64,000 nucleotides of DNA from UBA4744 sp963707435. GTDB lineage: Bacteria > Actinomycetota > Acidimicrobiia > Spongiisociales > UBA4744. The notes beneath the pieces were generated by a model that was given only the letters and a program-made list of their open reading frames with translations, made no database searches and was not told where the DNA came from. A program made the translations under genes and the position numbers. Positions 8,913 to 18,743 of the stretch are shown in pieces. Position 1 is the first letter of the stretch. Each line of letters opens with the position of its first letter. The stretch covers positions 310,001-374,000 of the forward strand of contig CAVPPF010000006.1 in assembly GCA_963707435.1 (NCBI GenBank), in the 5' to 3' direction.

Positions 8913-10356
8913 ATGGGGTGGAAACTGTGGATCGACGGCCGGTGGACCGACTCGCAGGGCGGCGGAGTTCTCGAGGTTGAAAACCCTGCCACCGGCGAAG
9001 TGTTCGACGAGGCGGTCGACGGGTCGGCCGGGGACGTCGACGCCGCCGTACACGCCGCCGGCCGGGCATTCTTCGACGGTCGCTGGTCCGGTCTGGCGCC
9101 GGGGGAGCGGGCCCTGGCCCTCCACCGCCTCGGCGACTTGCTCGAGGACCGAGCCGAGCAGTTCGCCAGGGTCGAATCCGAGGATACCGGCAAGCCCTAT
9201 GCCCAAAACTCGCTGGGAGGGGACCTCCCGTTCGGGGTTGACAACCTCAGGTTCTTCGGGGCGGCCGCCCGGTCGGTGATGGGCACCGCCGCCGGAGAGT
9301 GGGCGTCGGGCTATACGTCGATGCTGCGCAAAGAACCGGTCGGGCCGGTCGGGCAGATCGCCCCCTGGAACTACCCGCTGCTGATGGCGATCTGGAAGGT
9401 AGGCCCGGCGCTGGCGGCCGGCTGCACCACGGTGCTGAAGCCCGCCCCGGGAACTCCTCGCACCGCGCTCGATGCTGGCCGAGCTGGCCAAGGAGGCCGG
9501 CATACCCGACGGCGTGCTCAACGTGGTGACCGGCGGTAACGACACCGGCCAGGCGCTGGTCGAGCATCCCGGCCTGCGCATGGTTTCGATCACCGGCTCG
9601 ACCGGAACGGGCAAGAAGGTCATGAGGACCGCCGCCGACACTCTCAAACGGATCCACCTCGAACTCGGCGGCAAAGCCCCCTTCGTAGTGTTCGAGGACG
9701 CCGACCTCGAAGCCCTGGCCGAGGCGGCCATGATCGGCGCCTGCTTCAACACCGGCCAGGATTGCACGGCGGCCACCCGTGTGTACGCCGAGCGGGGCCG
9801 CTACGACGAAACCGTCGAGGCGCTGGTTGAGTCCTTCCGGAGTGCTGCGGTCGGTGATCCCTGGGATGACGACACCCTGGTGGGGCCGCTGATCTCGGCC
9901 GCCCAGCGCGACCGGGTGGCCGGGTTCGTTGATCGGGCCAGGCAGGATGGCGCCCGGGTGCTGACCGGCGGCGAGATTCCGGCCGGTTTCGACCAGGGCT
10001 ACTACTACTCACCGACGGTGATCGTCGATGCCGACCAGAGCTCGGAGATCGTACAGAGCGAGGTGTTCGGCCCGGTGGTGGTGGTGCTGCCCTTCGAGGG
10101 CGAGGAGCAGGCAATCCGCCTGGGCAACGATGTCTTGTACGGGCTGGCAGCATCCCTGTGGACCAACGACATCGGTCGAGCGATGCGGGTGGCGGCCGGA
10201 CTCGAATTCGGCACGGTGTGGATCAACGACCACATTCCGCTGGCATCCGAAGCCCCCCACGGCGGGTTCAAGCAATCCGGGTTCGGCAAGGACATGTCGG
10301 AGGAAGCGGTCAACGACTACCGGATCACCAAACATGTGATGATCAAGCACTCCTAG
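8913..10356 (+). pseudogene. NAD-dependent aldehyde dehydrogenase, aminoaldehyde/betaine-aldehyde type (frameshifted)
   Basis: ALDH superfamily protein of about 480 residues once one extra base is removed. The first part (WKLWIDGRWTDSQ through TTVLKPAPGTPRTAL) is in one frame and the second (MLAELAKEAGIPDGV to the end) in another; the switch lies between about 9447 and 9472. The catalytic Cys is in NTGQDCTAATRV and the general-base Glu in LELGGKAPFV. ATG 8913 follows GGAGG by 8 nt. Neighbouring aminotransferases and a polyamine transporter suggest oxidation of an aminoaldehyde such as 4-aminobutanal, but the substrate is inference. The frameshift may be assembly error. Confidence 0.85.
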
Positions 10357-11135
10357 AGAGGCCGGCGCCGCTCTTCGTGGATGGAGTTTCCGCCGTCGAC
10401 GACCACGACCTGCCCGGTCACATAGGAGGCGGCCGGTGAGCAGAGGAATGCCACGAGCGCGGCGACCTCGCCGGCCCGGCCGGGACGGCCGATCGGGCTG
10501 AGCTCACCCTCGTCGATTTCCGCCCCGCTCGACGATGCGGTGGCGATCCAGCCGGGGGCAACCGCGTTGACCGTAACCCCGAAGGGGGCCGAGTCGAGGG
10601 CAGTGGCGCGGGTCAGTCCCACCATGCCCGCCTTGGCGGTGGCATAGGCCACCTCGTTGTGCATAGCCATCACCGGCCCGGTGACGGAGGTGATGTTGAC
10701 GATCCGCCCGTAGCGGCGTTGTTGCATGCCGGCCAGCACCGCCCGGGTCATCAGGAATGCCGTGGTCAGATTTCGGTCCAGTCCGTCGGCCCACAGCTCA
10801 TCGCTGGTGTCCGCGATCGAACCGCTCTGTGCCTCCATCCCCATCATGGTCATCCCGGCGTTGTTGACGAGGATGGAGATGTCGCCGAGGTGGCGGGCGG
10901 CGTCTGCGGCGAATTGGCGGGCGGCGGCCGGGTCCATCAGATTGACCACCTCCGACCAGATCTCGGCTCCATCGGCTCTGAGCTGCGCAGCCCTTTCGTG
11001 GATGCGTTCGGTGGTCGAGCAGATGGCGATCCGGTGGCCTGCATCCGCCAGGTGGCGGGCACAGGCGAAGCCGATGCCGTCGGGGCTCCCCGCTCCGGTG
11101 ACGATGGCCACCCCGTCGTCCTGCCGGGCGCTCAC
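10353..11135 (-). CDS. Short-chain dehydrogenase/reductase
   Basis: Classical SDR of 260 residues. It has a nucleotide-binding TGAGSPDGIG motif near residue 14, NNAG near the middle, and the catalytic Ser (NITSVTG) and YATAK. The C-terminus SYVTGQVVVVDGG is typical of FabG-like enzymes. GTG start; its first bases overlap the aminotransferase stop (GTGA), so the two are co-translated. The 3' end overlaps the convergent aldehyde dehydrogenase by 4 bp. It likely reduces or oxidises a carbonyl product of the aminotransferase; the substrate cannot be read from the sequence. Confidence 0.9.
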   Translation of the reverse strand: MSARQDDGVAIVTGAGSPDGIGFACARHLADAGHRIAICSTTERIHERAAQLRADGAEIWSEVVNLMDPAAARQFAADAARHLGDISILVNNAGMTMMGMEAQSGSIADTSDELWADGLDRNLTTAFLMTRAVLAGMQQRRYGRIVNITSVTGPVMAMHNEVAYATAKAGMVGLTRATALDSAPFGVTVNAVAPGWIATASSSGAEIDEGELSPIGRPGRAGEVAALVAFLCSPAASYVTGQVVVVDGGNSIHEERRRPL

Positions 11136-12496
11136 CGTCCCAGCACCTCGGCGGCCGCTGCCGCGAAGATCTCGGTGTGCCGGTCGACGTCGGCTTCGCT
11201 GGTGGTGGGGGCCATCAGCGCCATGTTGTGGAACGGGGTCAGCAGCACCCCCCGGTTGAGGGCATACAGGTGAAAGAAACCGGCCAGGTCCTCGTCGGCC
11301 AGCCTGGCGGCTTCACCCCCGGTGCGGGGTGCAGGCGAGAACCAGTACTCGGCCCGGGCTCCCAGTTGCTGCACGCTCCAGGGGACCTCGAGATCGTTGA
11401 TCACAGCCTGGACGCCGGCCGCCCATCGGGTTGCCAGTGGAATCGTCACCGCGAAGTCTTCTGCCCGCAGGCAGTTCTCCAGGGTGGTTCGCATCGCCGC
11501 GACCGACAGCGGGTTGCCGGCCAGGGTCCCCCCCACCCCGGCTTCGTCCCCTTCGGGAGATTGCAGGACGCCGGCGACCTGCTCGGCCAGTTCGGCGGTC
11601 ATCCCGTAGGCGGCAGCGGGAATGCCGCCCGCGATCGGTTTGCCGATGGTAAGCAGGTCGGGTTCCAGCCGGTGGGCCGCCGTATACCCGCCGGGACCTG
11701 CGCAGATGGTGTGCGTCTCGTCGATGATCAGCAAGGTCCCGGTGCTTCTGGTGGCGGCTCGGAGCGCCTCGTGAAAGCCCGGGTCGGGCAGCACGATCCC
11801 GATGTTGGTCAGGGCCGGTTCCCCCAGCACCGCCGCGACGTCACCGTGGGCCAGGGCGGCGGTCAGGCCCTCGACGTCGTTGAATTCGACGACCCGCGTG
11901 GTGGTGGCCGGATCGACCGGCGGTCCGATATTGCCCGGGCGGGTGATCACCCGGTTGCCGTCCAGCACAGCGAACGTCTCGTCGACCGTACCGTGGTAGC
12001 ACCAATTGAACACCAGGATCTTGGAGCGGCCGGTCAGCCAGCGGGCCAGGCGGATGGCGAAGCGGTTCGCGTCGGTGGCGGTGAGGGCGAACTGCCAGAC
12101 CGGCAAGCCGAAACGGCGCCGCAGTTCGTCCCCGACGGCGATGGAGTCCTCCGACGGGAGCATGGTGGTGAGTCCGGAGGCGGCCACCGCCCCGATGGTT
12201 TGCACGGTCGAGGGCGGCGCATGGCCGGTCATTGCCCCGGTATCGCCCAGGCAGAAGTCGATGTATTCGTGGCCGTCTGCGTCGAAGATGCGGGAACCCC
12301 CGGCACTGCTGCCGAACAGCGGGAACGGGCCCGGCCAGCGGCTCATCCAGTTCATCGGCACGCCCCCCACCAGCGACCGGGTGGCCTCCCGGGCAAGGCG
12401 TTGCGAGGCGGGGTGGGCCCGGGTGAAAGACTCTTGCTCGGCGCGGAACAAGCGCTCGAGGCGGTCACGGTCAACGGTCGAGTGGTCCAGGTCCAC
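11132..12496 (-). CDS. Class III aminotransferase / aminomutase-like, divergent
   Basis: PLP fold-type I protein, 454 residues, related to glutamate-1-semialdehyde aminomutase. It keeps the ring-binding Asp in LLIIDETHTI and the Schiff-base Lys in LLTIGKPIAGGIP. The phosphate-binding segment reads ALTATDANRFAIR instead of the NSGTEA pattern seen in its divergent neighbour, which marks a separate subfamily. GTG start with GAGGAG directly in front; a TAGGCT hexamer slightly upstream may be the -10. Forms a two-gene operon with the SDR. Probably transaminates an amine or amino acid linked to the polyamine importer next door; that is inference. Confidence 0.87.
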   Translation of the reverse strand: MDLDHSTVDRDRLERLFRAEQESFTRAHPASQRLAREATRSLVGGVPMNWMSRWPGPFPLFGSSAGGSRIFDADGHEYIDFCLGDTGAMTGHAPPSTVQTIGAVAASGLTTMLPSEDSIAVGDELRRRFGLPVWQFALTATDANRFAIRLARWLTGRSKILVFNWCYHGTVDETFAVLDGNRVITRPGNIGPPVDPATTTRVVEFNDVEGLTAALAHGDVAAVLGEPALTNIGIVLPDPGFHEALRAATRSTGTLLIIDETHTICAGPGGYTAAHRLEPDLLTIGKPIAGGIPAAAYGMTAELAEQVAGVLQSPEGDEAGVGGTLAGNPLSVAAMRTTLENCLRAEDFAVTIPLATRWAAGVQAVINDLEVPWSVQQLGARAEYWFSPAPRTGGEAARLADEDLAGFFHLYALNRGVLLTPFHNMALMAPTTSEADVDRHTEIFAAAAAEVLGR

Positions 12497-12627
12497 CTCC
12501 TCGCCTGGAGCCTAGCCACGCCGCTTCCGGTCCTCCGCCACGAATGAGTGCGATCGAACATCCCCCGCACGGGCTTCATCCGACCCGGCGACCACGTATC
12601 GTTGGGCTAGCACACGGAAGGATCGCC

Positions 12628-13986
12628 ATGACCTCGCTAGACCCCGATCGCATTGCGGAGTTGACCGCCCGGCTCGAGCAAGAGCTGGCCGATCGTACGC
12701 CGCGTTCGATGGCCCTGTACCGGCGCGCCAAACTGGTCATGCCGGGCGGGGTTCCCTCGTCGTTCCAGGCCCAGCCACCGCACCCCATCTACGTGACCGG
12801 GGGCCGGGGTTCCACCGTGAGCGACGTCGACGGCAATGAGTACATCGACTTTCACAACGGATTCGGGGTGATGGTGGTCGGGCATGCCCACCCGGCGGTA
12901 GCCGCCGCTATCTCCACAACGGCAGCCAAGGGCACGCACTTCGCAGCACCCAACGAGACGTCGGTCCGGGTGGCCGAAGAGCTGTCCCGGCGCTTCCGGC
13001 TGCCCAAAGTACGTTTCTGCAACTCGGGGACCGAAGCCACCATGGATGCCGTCCATCTTGCGCGCGGGTACACCGGCAAGGACTACCTGGTCAAGATCGA
13101 AGGCACGTATCACGGCCACCACGATGCAGTGATGGTCTCGGTGAAACCGCCGCCGGACAAGCTCGGCCCGCTCGATTCTCCTTTCTCCAACCCGTTCTCG
13201 GGCGGCATCCCCCGGGCGGAAACCAACCTGACGCTGGTAGTTCCGTTCAACGACCCTGATGCGCTGGACCGGCTGCTTTCGTCCCGCGACGACATCGCCG
13301 GGGTCATCGTCGAGCCGATCATGCTCAACATCGGGGTGGTCATGCCCAGAGCCGGATACCTGGAGGCGCTTCGGGAGATCACCGCCCGGCATGGAGTGGT
13401 GCTGATCTTCGACGAGGTGAAGACGGGAATCACGATTGCCCCGGGAGGCGCCGTGGAGTACTTCGGGGTGGTGCCGGACGTCGTCTGTCTGGCCAAGGCA
13501 ATCGGAGGAGGCGTGCCCACCGGAGCAGTGCTGGGCACGGAAGAGATCATGGCCCTCATCGCCGACGGAACCGTCAAACAGCTGGGCACCTTCAACGGCA
13601 ACCCGCTGTCGATGGCGGCCGCCGAGGCGACGCTGTTCGAGGTGATGACCCCGGAGGCGTACAAGCGGCTGGGCGAAGCAGCCGAGCGCATCGAGGCGGG
13701 CTGTCGCGACGTCATCGATCGCTACGGACTGCCGGCGTATACCGTCGGAGCGCTCGGCAAGGGCTGCGTGATGTTCTCGGACAGCACCATCACCGACTAC
13801 CGCAGCTACGCGGCGCACTTCCGCGAGGATCTCAATTATCTGGGCTGGCTGTTCCACATGACCGGCGGAGTGTTCATGACCCCGGGCGGTGATGAACAGT
13901 GGACCCTGTCGGTGGCGCACTCAGACGCCGACCTGGACCTGTACGTCGACGTATTCGAGGAGTTCGCCCGGAGTATCACCGTGTAA
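12628..13986 (+). CDS. Class III aminotransferase (GSA-aminomutase-like)
   Basis: PLP-dependent class III enzyme, 452 residues. PLP phosphate site CNSGTEATMDAVHLAR, ring-binding Asp in LIFDEVKTG and Schiff-base Lys in VCLAKAIGGGVPTG are all intact. ATG 12628 is chosen over the upstream in-frame ATG 12544 because GGAAGGA lies 6 nt before it and homology-like sequence starts there. It is divergent from another aminotransferase and followed 93 bp later by a spermidine/putrescine transport operon. An omega-amine:2-oxoacid transaminase role fits, but a true aminomutase for haem synthesis is unlikely in this context. Confidence 0.88.
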   Translation: MTSLDPDRIAELTARLEQELADRTPRSMALYRRAKLVMPGGVPSSFQAQPPHPIYVTGGRGSTVSDVDGNEYIDFHNGFGVMVVGHAHPAVAAAISTTAAKGTHFAAPNETSVRVAEELSRRFRLPKVRFCNSGTEATMDAVHLARGYTGKDYLVKIEGTYHGHHDAVMVSVKPPPDKLGPLDSPFSNPFSGGIPRAETNLTLVVPFNDPDALDRLLSSRDDIAGVIVEPIMLNIGVVMPRAGYLEALREITARHGVVLIFDEVKTGITIAPGGAVEYFGVVPDVVCLAKAIGGGVPTGAVLGTEEIMALIADGTVKQLGTFNGNPLSMAAAEATLFEVMTPEAYKRLGEAAERIEAGCRDVIDRYGLPAYTVGALGKGCVMFSDSTITDYRSYAAHFREDLNYLGWLFHMTGGVFMTPGGDEQWTLSVAHSDADLDLYVDVFEEFARSITV

Positions 13987-14079
13987 AACAACCGTCGTTT
14001 CGCGGGGCGCGGACGACGGAAAAGGCTTACCATCGCTGACAGGAAGCCCGCGCCGGGCTCGAGCGAGGAGGAGCATACG

Positions 14080-15324
14080 ATGGATTCCAACGATGCACGT
14101 CGCCGGCTGACCGGGGCTCCGCGGTTGTCGCAGATGAACCCGCTGAGCAGACGTGAGTTCCTGCGCCGGATGGGCTACGGGGTGCTCCTTGTGGCCGGAG
14201 GGCCCACCCTGCTGGCCGCCTGCGGCGACGGCGAAGACGCTGCCGGCTGCACCTTCACGTCGACCAACACGGGAGACAACAACCAGATCAACTTCGCCAA
14301 CTGGCCGCTGTACATCGATGTTCTGGAAGACGGCTGGTTCCCCACCACCTCGCTCGAGGACTTCGTAGCGGAAACCGGGCTCAAGGTGAACTATCTGGAG
14401 GAGGTCAACGACAACGACTCCTGGTTTGGGAAGGTGCAAGGCCAGATGGCCACCTGTGCCAACATCGAACGAGACCTCGCCGTCCTGACCGACTGGATGG
14501 CAGCCCGATTCATTCGACTCGGCTGGGCCGAGGAGCTCGACAAAGCGAATCTGCCCAACGCCGTCAACCTGGTCGACTCGTTGAAGAGCCCCGGCTTCGA
14601 CCCCGACCGGACGTACACGCTGCCCTGGCAGTCCGGCCTGACGGCCATCGGCTACAACCCCCAGGCGACCGGCCGGGAACTCACCTCGATCAACGACATC
14701 TTCGATCCGGCTTTCGCCGGCAAGGTGACCATGCTCACCGAGATGCGCGACACCCTGGGTCTGGTCATGCTGGGAATGGGCATCGACCCGGCCACTCCCA
14801 CCCTTGAGGATGCGGAAGCCGCCACCGACAAGATCCGTCAGTACGTGGACAACGGGCACATTCGGCGGTTCACCGGCAACGACTACGGCGAGGATCTCTC
14901 GGCAGGAAATGTGGTGGCGGCGATCGCCTGGTCGGGTGACATCGTGCAGCTGCAGATCGACAACCCGGACCTGACGTTCCTCATCCCCGAGGAAGGGCTG
15001 ATGCTGTGGTCCGACAATATGCTCATTCCGGCCGGAGCGCCTAACAAGGATGCGGCCGAGATCTACATGAACTCGGTGTACGACCCGCGGGTGGCGGCCA
15101 AGATCGAGAGCTGGGTGAACTACATCTGCCCGGTCAAGGGAGCCCAGCAGGCGATGCGGGACCTGGGTGCCGAGATCGAGGACGAGGATCTGGTGGCGCT
15201 GGCCGACGATCCGTTGATCTTCCCGGATGAGGCGACCCTGTCCAAGACCCACATCTTCAAGGATCTCGACGACGAAGAGGAACGGCAGTTCAACGACCTG
15301 TTCCAAGCGGTGATCGGAGCCTGA
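14080..15324 (+). CDS. Spermidine/putrescine-type ABC substrate-binding lipoprotein (Tat signal)
   Basis: Extracytoplasmic binding protein of 414 residues, PotD/PotF family. The N-terminus carries a twin-arginine motif, LSRREFLRRMGYG (about residues 22-34), followed by a hydrophobic stretch and a lipobox LLAAC, so it is probably exported folded by Tat and lipid-anchored. FANWPLYID and DIVQLQ-type segments match the family fold. GAGGAGGA lies 7 nt before the ATG. First gene of a four-gene importer operon; the ATPase begins directly after its stop. Polyamine or a related amine is the likely ligand. Confidence 0.9.
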   Translation: MDSNDARRRLTGAPRLSQMNPLSRREFLRRMGYGVLLVAGGPTLLAACGDGEDAAGCTFTSTNTGDNNQINFANWPLYIDVLEDGWFPTTSLEDFVAETGLKVNYLEEVNDNDSWFGKVQGQMATCANIERDLAVLTDWMAARFIRLGWAEELDKANLPNAVNLVDSLKSPGFDPDRTYTLPWQSGLTAIGYNPQATGRELTSINDIFDPAFAGKVTMLTEMRDTLGLVMLGMGIDPATPTLEDAEAATDKIRQYVDNGHIRRFTGNDYGEDLSAGNVVAAIAWSGDIVQLQIDNPDLTFLIPEEGLMLWSDNMLIPAGAPNKDAAEIYMNSVYDPRVAAKIESWVNYICPVKGAQQAMRDLGAEIEDEDLVALADDPLIFPDEATLSKTHIFKDLDDEEERQFNDLFQAVIGA

Positions 15325-16437
15325 TTGGCGACCCGGGCAGACGCCGGTAGCGGGTTCCCCGGCGCCGGGGAACCCCCGGCCGTGCAGCTCGAGTCGGTCA
15401 CCAAGCGGTTCGGGGACTTCACGGCGGTCGACGACGTCAGCCTCGACATAGAAGAGAACCGCTTCTTTGCATTGCTCGGGCCGTCGGGGTGCGGAAAGAC
15501 CACCACTCTGCGGATGATCGGCGGCTTCGAAGACACCACGGCGGGCACGATCAGGCTGCACGGCGAAGACGTCACCGGGCGCAAGCCCTACCGCAGGATG
15601 GTCAACACCGTCTTCCAGAGCTACGCGTTGTTCCCCCACATGAACATCTTCGAGAATGTGGCTTTCGGTCTGCGCCGCCGGGACGTCGACGACGCCGAGA
15701 TCAAGCAGCGAGTGAGGGACATGCTCGAGCTGGTGCAGTTGACCGGTCGGGAAAACCAGAAACCGCGGACCTTGTCGGGGGGTCAGCAACAACGGGTCGC
15801 TCTTGCCCGGGCATTGATCAACCATCCGCGGGTCCTGTTGCTCGATGAACCGCTCGGGGCTCTCGATCTCAAACTGCGCAAAGAGATGCAGATCGAGCTG
15901 AAGCGAATTCAGAACGAGGTAGGGATCACCTTCGTTCACGTCACCCACGATCAGGAAGAGGCCATGACGATGGCCGACACGATCGCGGTGATGCACAAAG
16001 GCCGCATCGAGCGCATGGGGACGGCGGCGGAGATCTACGAGGATCCGCAAACGAGCTTTGTGGCCGGTTTTCTGGGGGCCTCCAACTTGATGCAGGCCGA
16101 CGTTGTGGATGCTGCTCGAGGCGAAGTAGCACTGACGGGAGGCAGCCGTTTGCGGGTGTTACCCGACCGCCTGGCCGGAGGCGAGCGTCGGGTCCGGCTG
16201 GGGGTGCGTCCCGAGAAGATCCATCTGGCCGAGCCCGACACACCGGTCGACGGGAACATCCTGCCCGGCCGGGTGATCGATGCCAGCTTCATCGGCACCT
16301 CGACCCACTACCTGATCGAAACGGGAGCGGTTTCGCAGCTGGCGGTGATGGCGCAGAACCTGGGTGACCGTCGCTTCGACCCGGGCGACGCGGTCCAGGC
16401 CGTCTGGCAACCCGAGCACACCTTCGTCGTGTCATGA
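15325..16437 (+). CDS. potA: ABC importer ATPase, PotA type
   Basis: ATP-binding subunit of 370 residues with Walker A GPSGCGKTT, Q-loop VFQSYALFPHM, signature LSGGQQQR, Walker B VLLLDEPLGALD and His switch HVTHDQEEAM, then a TOBE-like C-terminal region (LGVRPEKIHL). The TTG start directly follows the binding-protein stop, with GGAG 5 nt upstream; an in-frame GTG at 15382 is an alternative that would drop a weakly conserved leader. Its stop overlaps the next start (ATGA). It powers uptake through the two permeases that follow. Confidence 0.93.
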   Translation: MATRADAGSGFPGAGEPPAVQLESVTKRFGDFTAVDDVSLDIEENRFFALLGPSGCGKTTTLRMIGGFEDTTAGTIRLHGEDVTGRKPYRRMVNTVFQSYALFPHMNIFENVAFGLRRRDVDDAEIKQRVRDMLELVQLTGRENQKPRTLSGGQQQRVALARALINHPRVLLLDEPLGALDLKLRKEMQIELKRIQNEVGITFVHVTHDQEEAMTMADTIAVMHKGRIERMGTAAEIYEDPQTSFVAGFLGASNLMQADVVDAARGEVALTGGSRLRVLPDRLAGGERRVRLGVRPEKIHLAEPDTPVDGNILPGRVIDASFIGTSTHYLIETGAVSQLAVMAQNLGDRRFDPGDAVQAVWQPEHTFVVS

Positions 16438-17321
16438 CTGCGGACACCCGGGAAGCGGTGTCGACGGTTGCGACGGCGGCATGGCGCCGCAAGCTGGTCC
16501 CGTACGGCCTGTTGCTTCCCGGCGGCCTGTGGCTGATCTTCTTCTTCGTCGTCCCGATGCTCCGCCTGGTGAGCGTGTCACTCCAGACCGGCATCTTTCC
16601 CCGGTACCGGTTCGCCTGGGAGTGGTCGAACTACGCCGAGTTATTCACCAACTACGGCGGGCAGGCTATCAATTCCCTTCTGTACGCCTTCCTGGCTACC
16701 GCGATTGCCCTGCTGATCGCGTACCCGCTTGCCTACTTCATCGCGTTCCGGGGTGGTCGTTGGAAGAACTTTCTCCTGGTCATGCTGCTGATGCCGTTCT
16801 TGATGCCGTTTCTGCTTCGCACGCTGTCCTGGAAGATCATCCTGGCCGACAATGGTCTGGTGGTCGAAGCGCTCAAGTCCCTGCATCTGCTCGCCGAGGA
16901 CGGCCGGCTGCTGGCCACCGGGGTGGCGGTCGTAGCCGGCATCGTCTACAACTTCCTCGCTTTCATGACCTTGCCGATCTACGTGTCGCTGGAGAAGATC
17001 GACCGGTCTCTGGTCGAAGCTGCCAACGATCTGTATGCCAGTCCGGCGGTGGCGTTCCGCAAGGTCACGTTTCCGCTGTCCCGGCCCGGGGTAGTCGCAG
17101 GCACGCTGTTGACGTTCATTCCTTCGGTCGGCGACTACGTCAACGCCGTCCTGCTGGGCACGCCGCAGCAGTTCATGATCGGCAACGTCATCCAGAGCCG
17201 TTTCCTGGTGGTGCTCGACTATCCGGTGGCCGCCGCCCTGTCGTTCACGCTCATGGTCGTGACGGTTCTGCTGATCATCCCGTATGTGCGGGCCGCCGGC
17301 ACTGAAGATCTGGTGGCGTGA
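16434..17321 (+). CDS. potB: ABC permease, PotB type
   Basis: Membrane subunit of 295 residues with six predicted helices. The coupling EAA loop is visible around SLVEAANDLYASPAVAFRKV, and the long first periplasmic loop after SVSLQTG is typical of PotB. A short basic N-terminal tail (AAWRRKLVPYG) precedes helix 1. Overlaps the ATPase stop and the next permease start by 4 bp each, so all three are coupled. Forms the translocation pore together with the PotC-like subunit. Confidence 0.92.
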   Translation: MTADTREAVSTVATAAWRRKLVPYGLLLPGGLWLIFFFVVPMLRLVSVSLQTGIFPRYRFAWEWSNYAELFTNYGGQAINSLLYAFLATAIALLIAYPLAYFIAFRGGRWKNFLLVMLLMPFLMPFLLRTLSWKIILADNGLVVEALKSLHLLAEDGRLLATGVAVVAGIVYNFLAFMTLPIYVSLEKIDRSLVEAANDLYASPAVAFRKVTFPLSRPGVVAGTLLTFIPSVGDYVNAVLLGTPQQFMIGNVIQSRFLVVLDYPVAAALSFTLMVVTVLLIIPYVRAAGTEDLVA

Positions 17322-18151
17322 TGGCTGCGACCACCGCTCCCCGCCGTAAGCTCCTGTCTCTGGTGCGCCGGCACACCCTGACGCTGTACGCGGTCCTGGC
17401 GTTTGCGTACCTTTTCATTCCGGTGTTGCTGGTCATCCTCTTCGGGTTCAACCGGGTCAGCGGCCGTTTCAACTACTCCTGGGAAGGGTTCACCCTCGAT
17501 TCTTGGCGCAGCGTATTCGGAGGGACCGAATTCGGCGGCGTCCCCGGACTGTTCGACTCGCTGCTCGTCAGTTTGCGACTTGCCTTCTTGTCGGCGCTGG
17601 GAGCGACGGTGCTGGGCACGCTCATCGGCCTGGCCCTGGTCCGCTACAAGTTCCGGGGCCGCTCCACCACCAACCTGTTGCTCTTCCTCCCGATGGCCAC
17701 TCCTGAAGTGGTGATGGGATCATCGATTCTCGCCCTGTTCCTGGCGATCCGGTTCTCGCTCGGTTTCAACACGCTGCTGATTGCCCACATCTTGTTCAAC
17801 ATCAGCTATGTGGTGGTGACCGTCAAAGCCCGGTTGCAGGGCTTCGACCGGCACCTCGAAGAAGCAGCCATGGACCTGTACGCCAACGAATGGGAGACTT
17901 TTCGGCGGGTGACCCTCCCGATGATCATGCCGGGCGTATTCGCTGCCTTCCTGCTCGCCTTCGCGCTGAGTTTCGACGACTTCATCATCTCCAACTTCAA
18001 TTCGGGCCAGACGATCACGTTCCCCCTGTTCATCTTTGGGGCGGCCCAGCGGGGAATCCCGCCGGAGGTGAACGTGCTCGGCACGCTCGTGTTCCTGGTG
18101 ACCGTCGCCATCATGCTGATCAACGTGTTGATGCAACGCCGACGGGCGTGA
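17318..18151 (+). CDS. potC: ABC permease, PotC type
   Basis: Second membrane subunit, 277 residues, six helices. The EAA loop LEEAAMDLYANEWETFRRV is followed by TLPMIMPGVFAAFLLAFALS, and FDDFIISNFNSG is a strongly conserved PotC segment. ATGA overlap with potB. Last gene of the importer operon; no clear terminator follows, only a 166-bp spacer without recognisable content before the ferredoxin gene on the other strand. Confidence 0.92.
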   Translation: MMAATTAPRRKLLSLVRRHTLTLYAVLAFAYLFIPVLLVILFGFNRVSGRFNYSWEGFTLDSWRSVFGGTEFGGVPGLFDSLLVSLRLAFLSALGATVLGTLIGLALVRYKFRGRSTTNLLLFLPMATPEVVMGSSILALFLAIRFSLGFNTLLIAHILFNISYVVVTVKARLQGFDRHLEEAAMDLYANEWETFRRVTLPMIMPGVFAAFLLAFALSFDDFIISNFNSGQTITFPLFIFGAAQRGIPPEVNVLGTLVFLVTVAIMLINVLMQRRRA

Positions 18152-18317
18152 ACAGCCGAGCGTCGCGCGGGTCGGGACATCCTCCCGGGCCTGGTCGATG
18201 CCTATGCACTGCGTGCCCGACAGGATGACCCTGCCGGTGGTTCAACCCGGGAATGCCGTCGAGCAAGCCGTGAGTGATGCAGAGTTGGCCTGGCCGGTGC
18301 TGATCGGCGGGAACTGC

Positions 18318-18638
18318 TTAGACGCCGCGGTCGGCCATGATCTGCTCGTTGTAGGGCTCGATCATGATGCACTCGCCGGGGCATTCTTCGGCAGCTTCCA
18401 CGACGTCGTCGATCATCGCGTCGGGTACCCGGGCGACGCCCCGCGATCCTTCCGGTCCGTGGCCCTCACCGCTCTCGGCGTCGAAGACGATCGTACTGCC
18501 GAAGTGCTTGGCCTCTTCTTTAACGACCCACAGGCCATCGTCCCGGCCCACGAACACGTCGGGGGCGATCTCCTCGCAGATGCCGTCGCCGGTGCAGAGA
18601 TCCTGGTCAATCCAAACCATGAGGCGGGTGGCGGTCAT
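18318..18638 (-). CDS. Small ferredoxin (single cluster)
   Basis: A 106-residue ferredoxin. Cysteines in DLCTGDGICEEIAP and in EECPGECIMIEP form a single-cluster pattern; the position normally holding the second Cys of CxxCxxC is Asp, as in 3Fe-4S or D-ligated 4Fe-4S ferredoxins of actinobacteria. These often serve cytochromes P450, but no P450 is in the window. A central insertion (about residues 40-75) is longer than in the minimal family. GGAGGAG lies 8 nt before the ATG. Confidence 0.88.
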   Translation of the reverse strand: MTATRLMVWIDQDLCTGDGICEEIAPDVFVGRDDGLWVVKEEAKHFGSTIVFDAESGEGHGPEGSRGVARVPDAMIDDVVEAAEECPGECIMIEPYNEQIMADRGV

Positions 18639-18721
18639 CTGGTAGCTCCTCCAACGGGTTTTCTGGTTGCCCTGATCGTAATGGAGGTGGGGATTTTATC
18701 CATACGCGATGCATGATCCGG

Positions 18722-18735
18722 CCGGGCATGCCCGG
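18722..18735. terminator. GC-rich hairpin after the glycosidase gene
   Basis: Perfect 14-bp palindrome CCGGGCATGCCCGG just past the stop of the minus-strand glycosidase gene. It could end that transcript, but there is no U-tract, so function is uncertain. Confidence 0.35.
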
Positions 18736-18743
18736 GAAACCTG

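Noticed and set aside
13921..16050. Long minus-strand reading frame (709 codons) opposite the binding-protein and ATPase genes
   Set aside because: Antisense shadow of high-GC coding sequence; Arg/His/Val-rich without domains, while the plus strand encodes clear transporter subunits.
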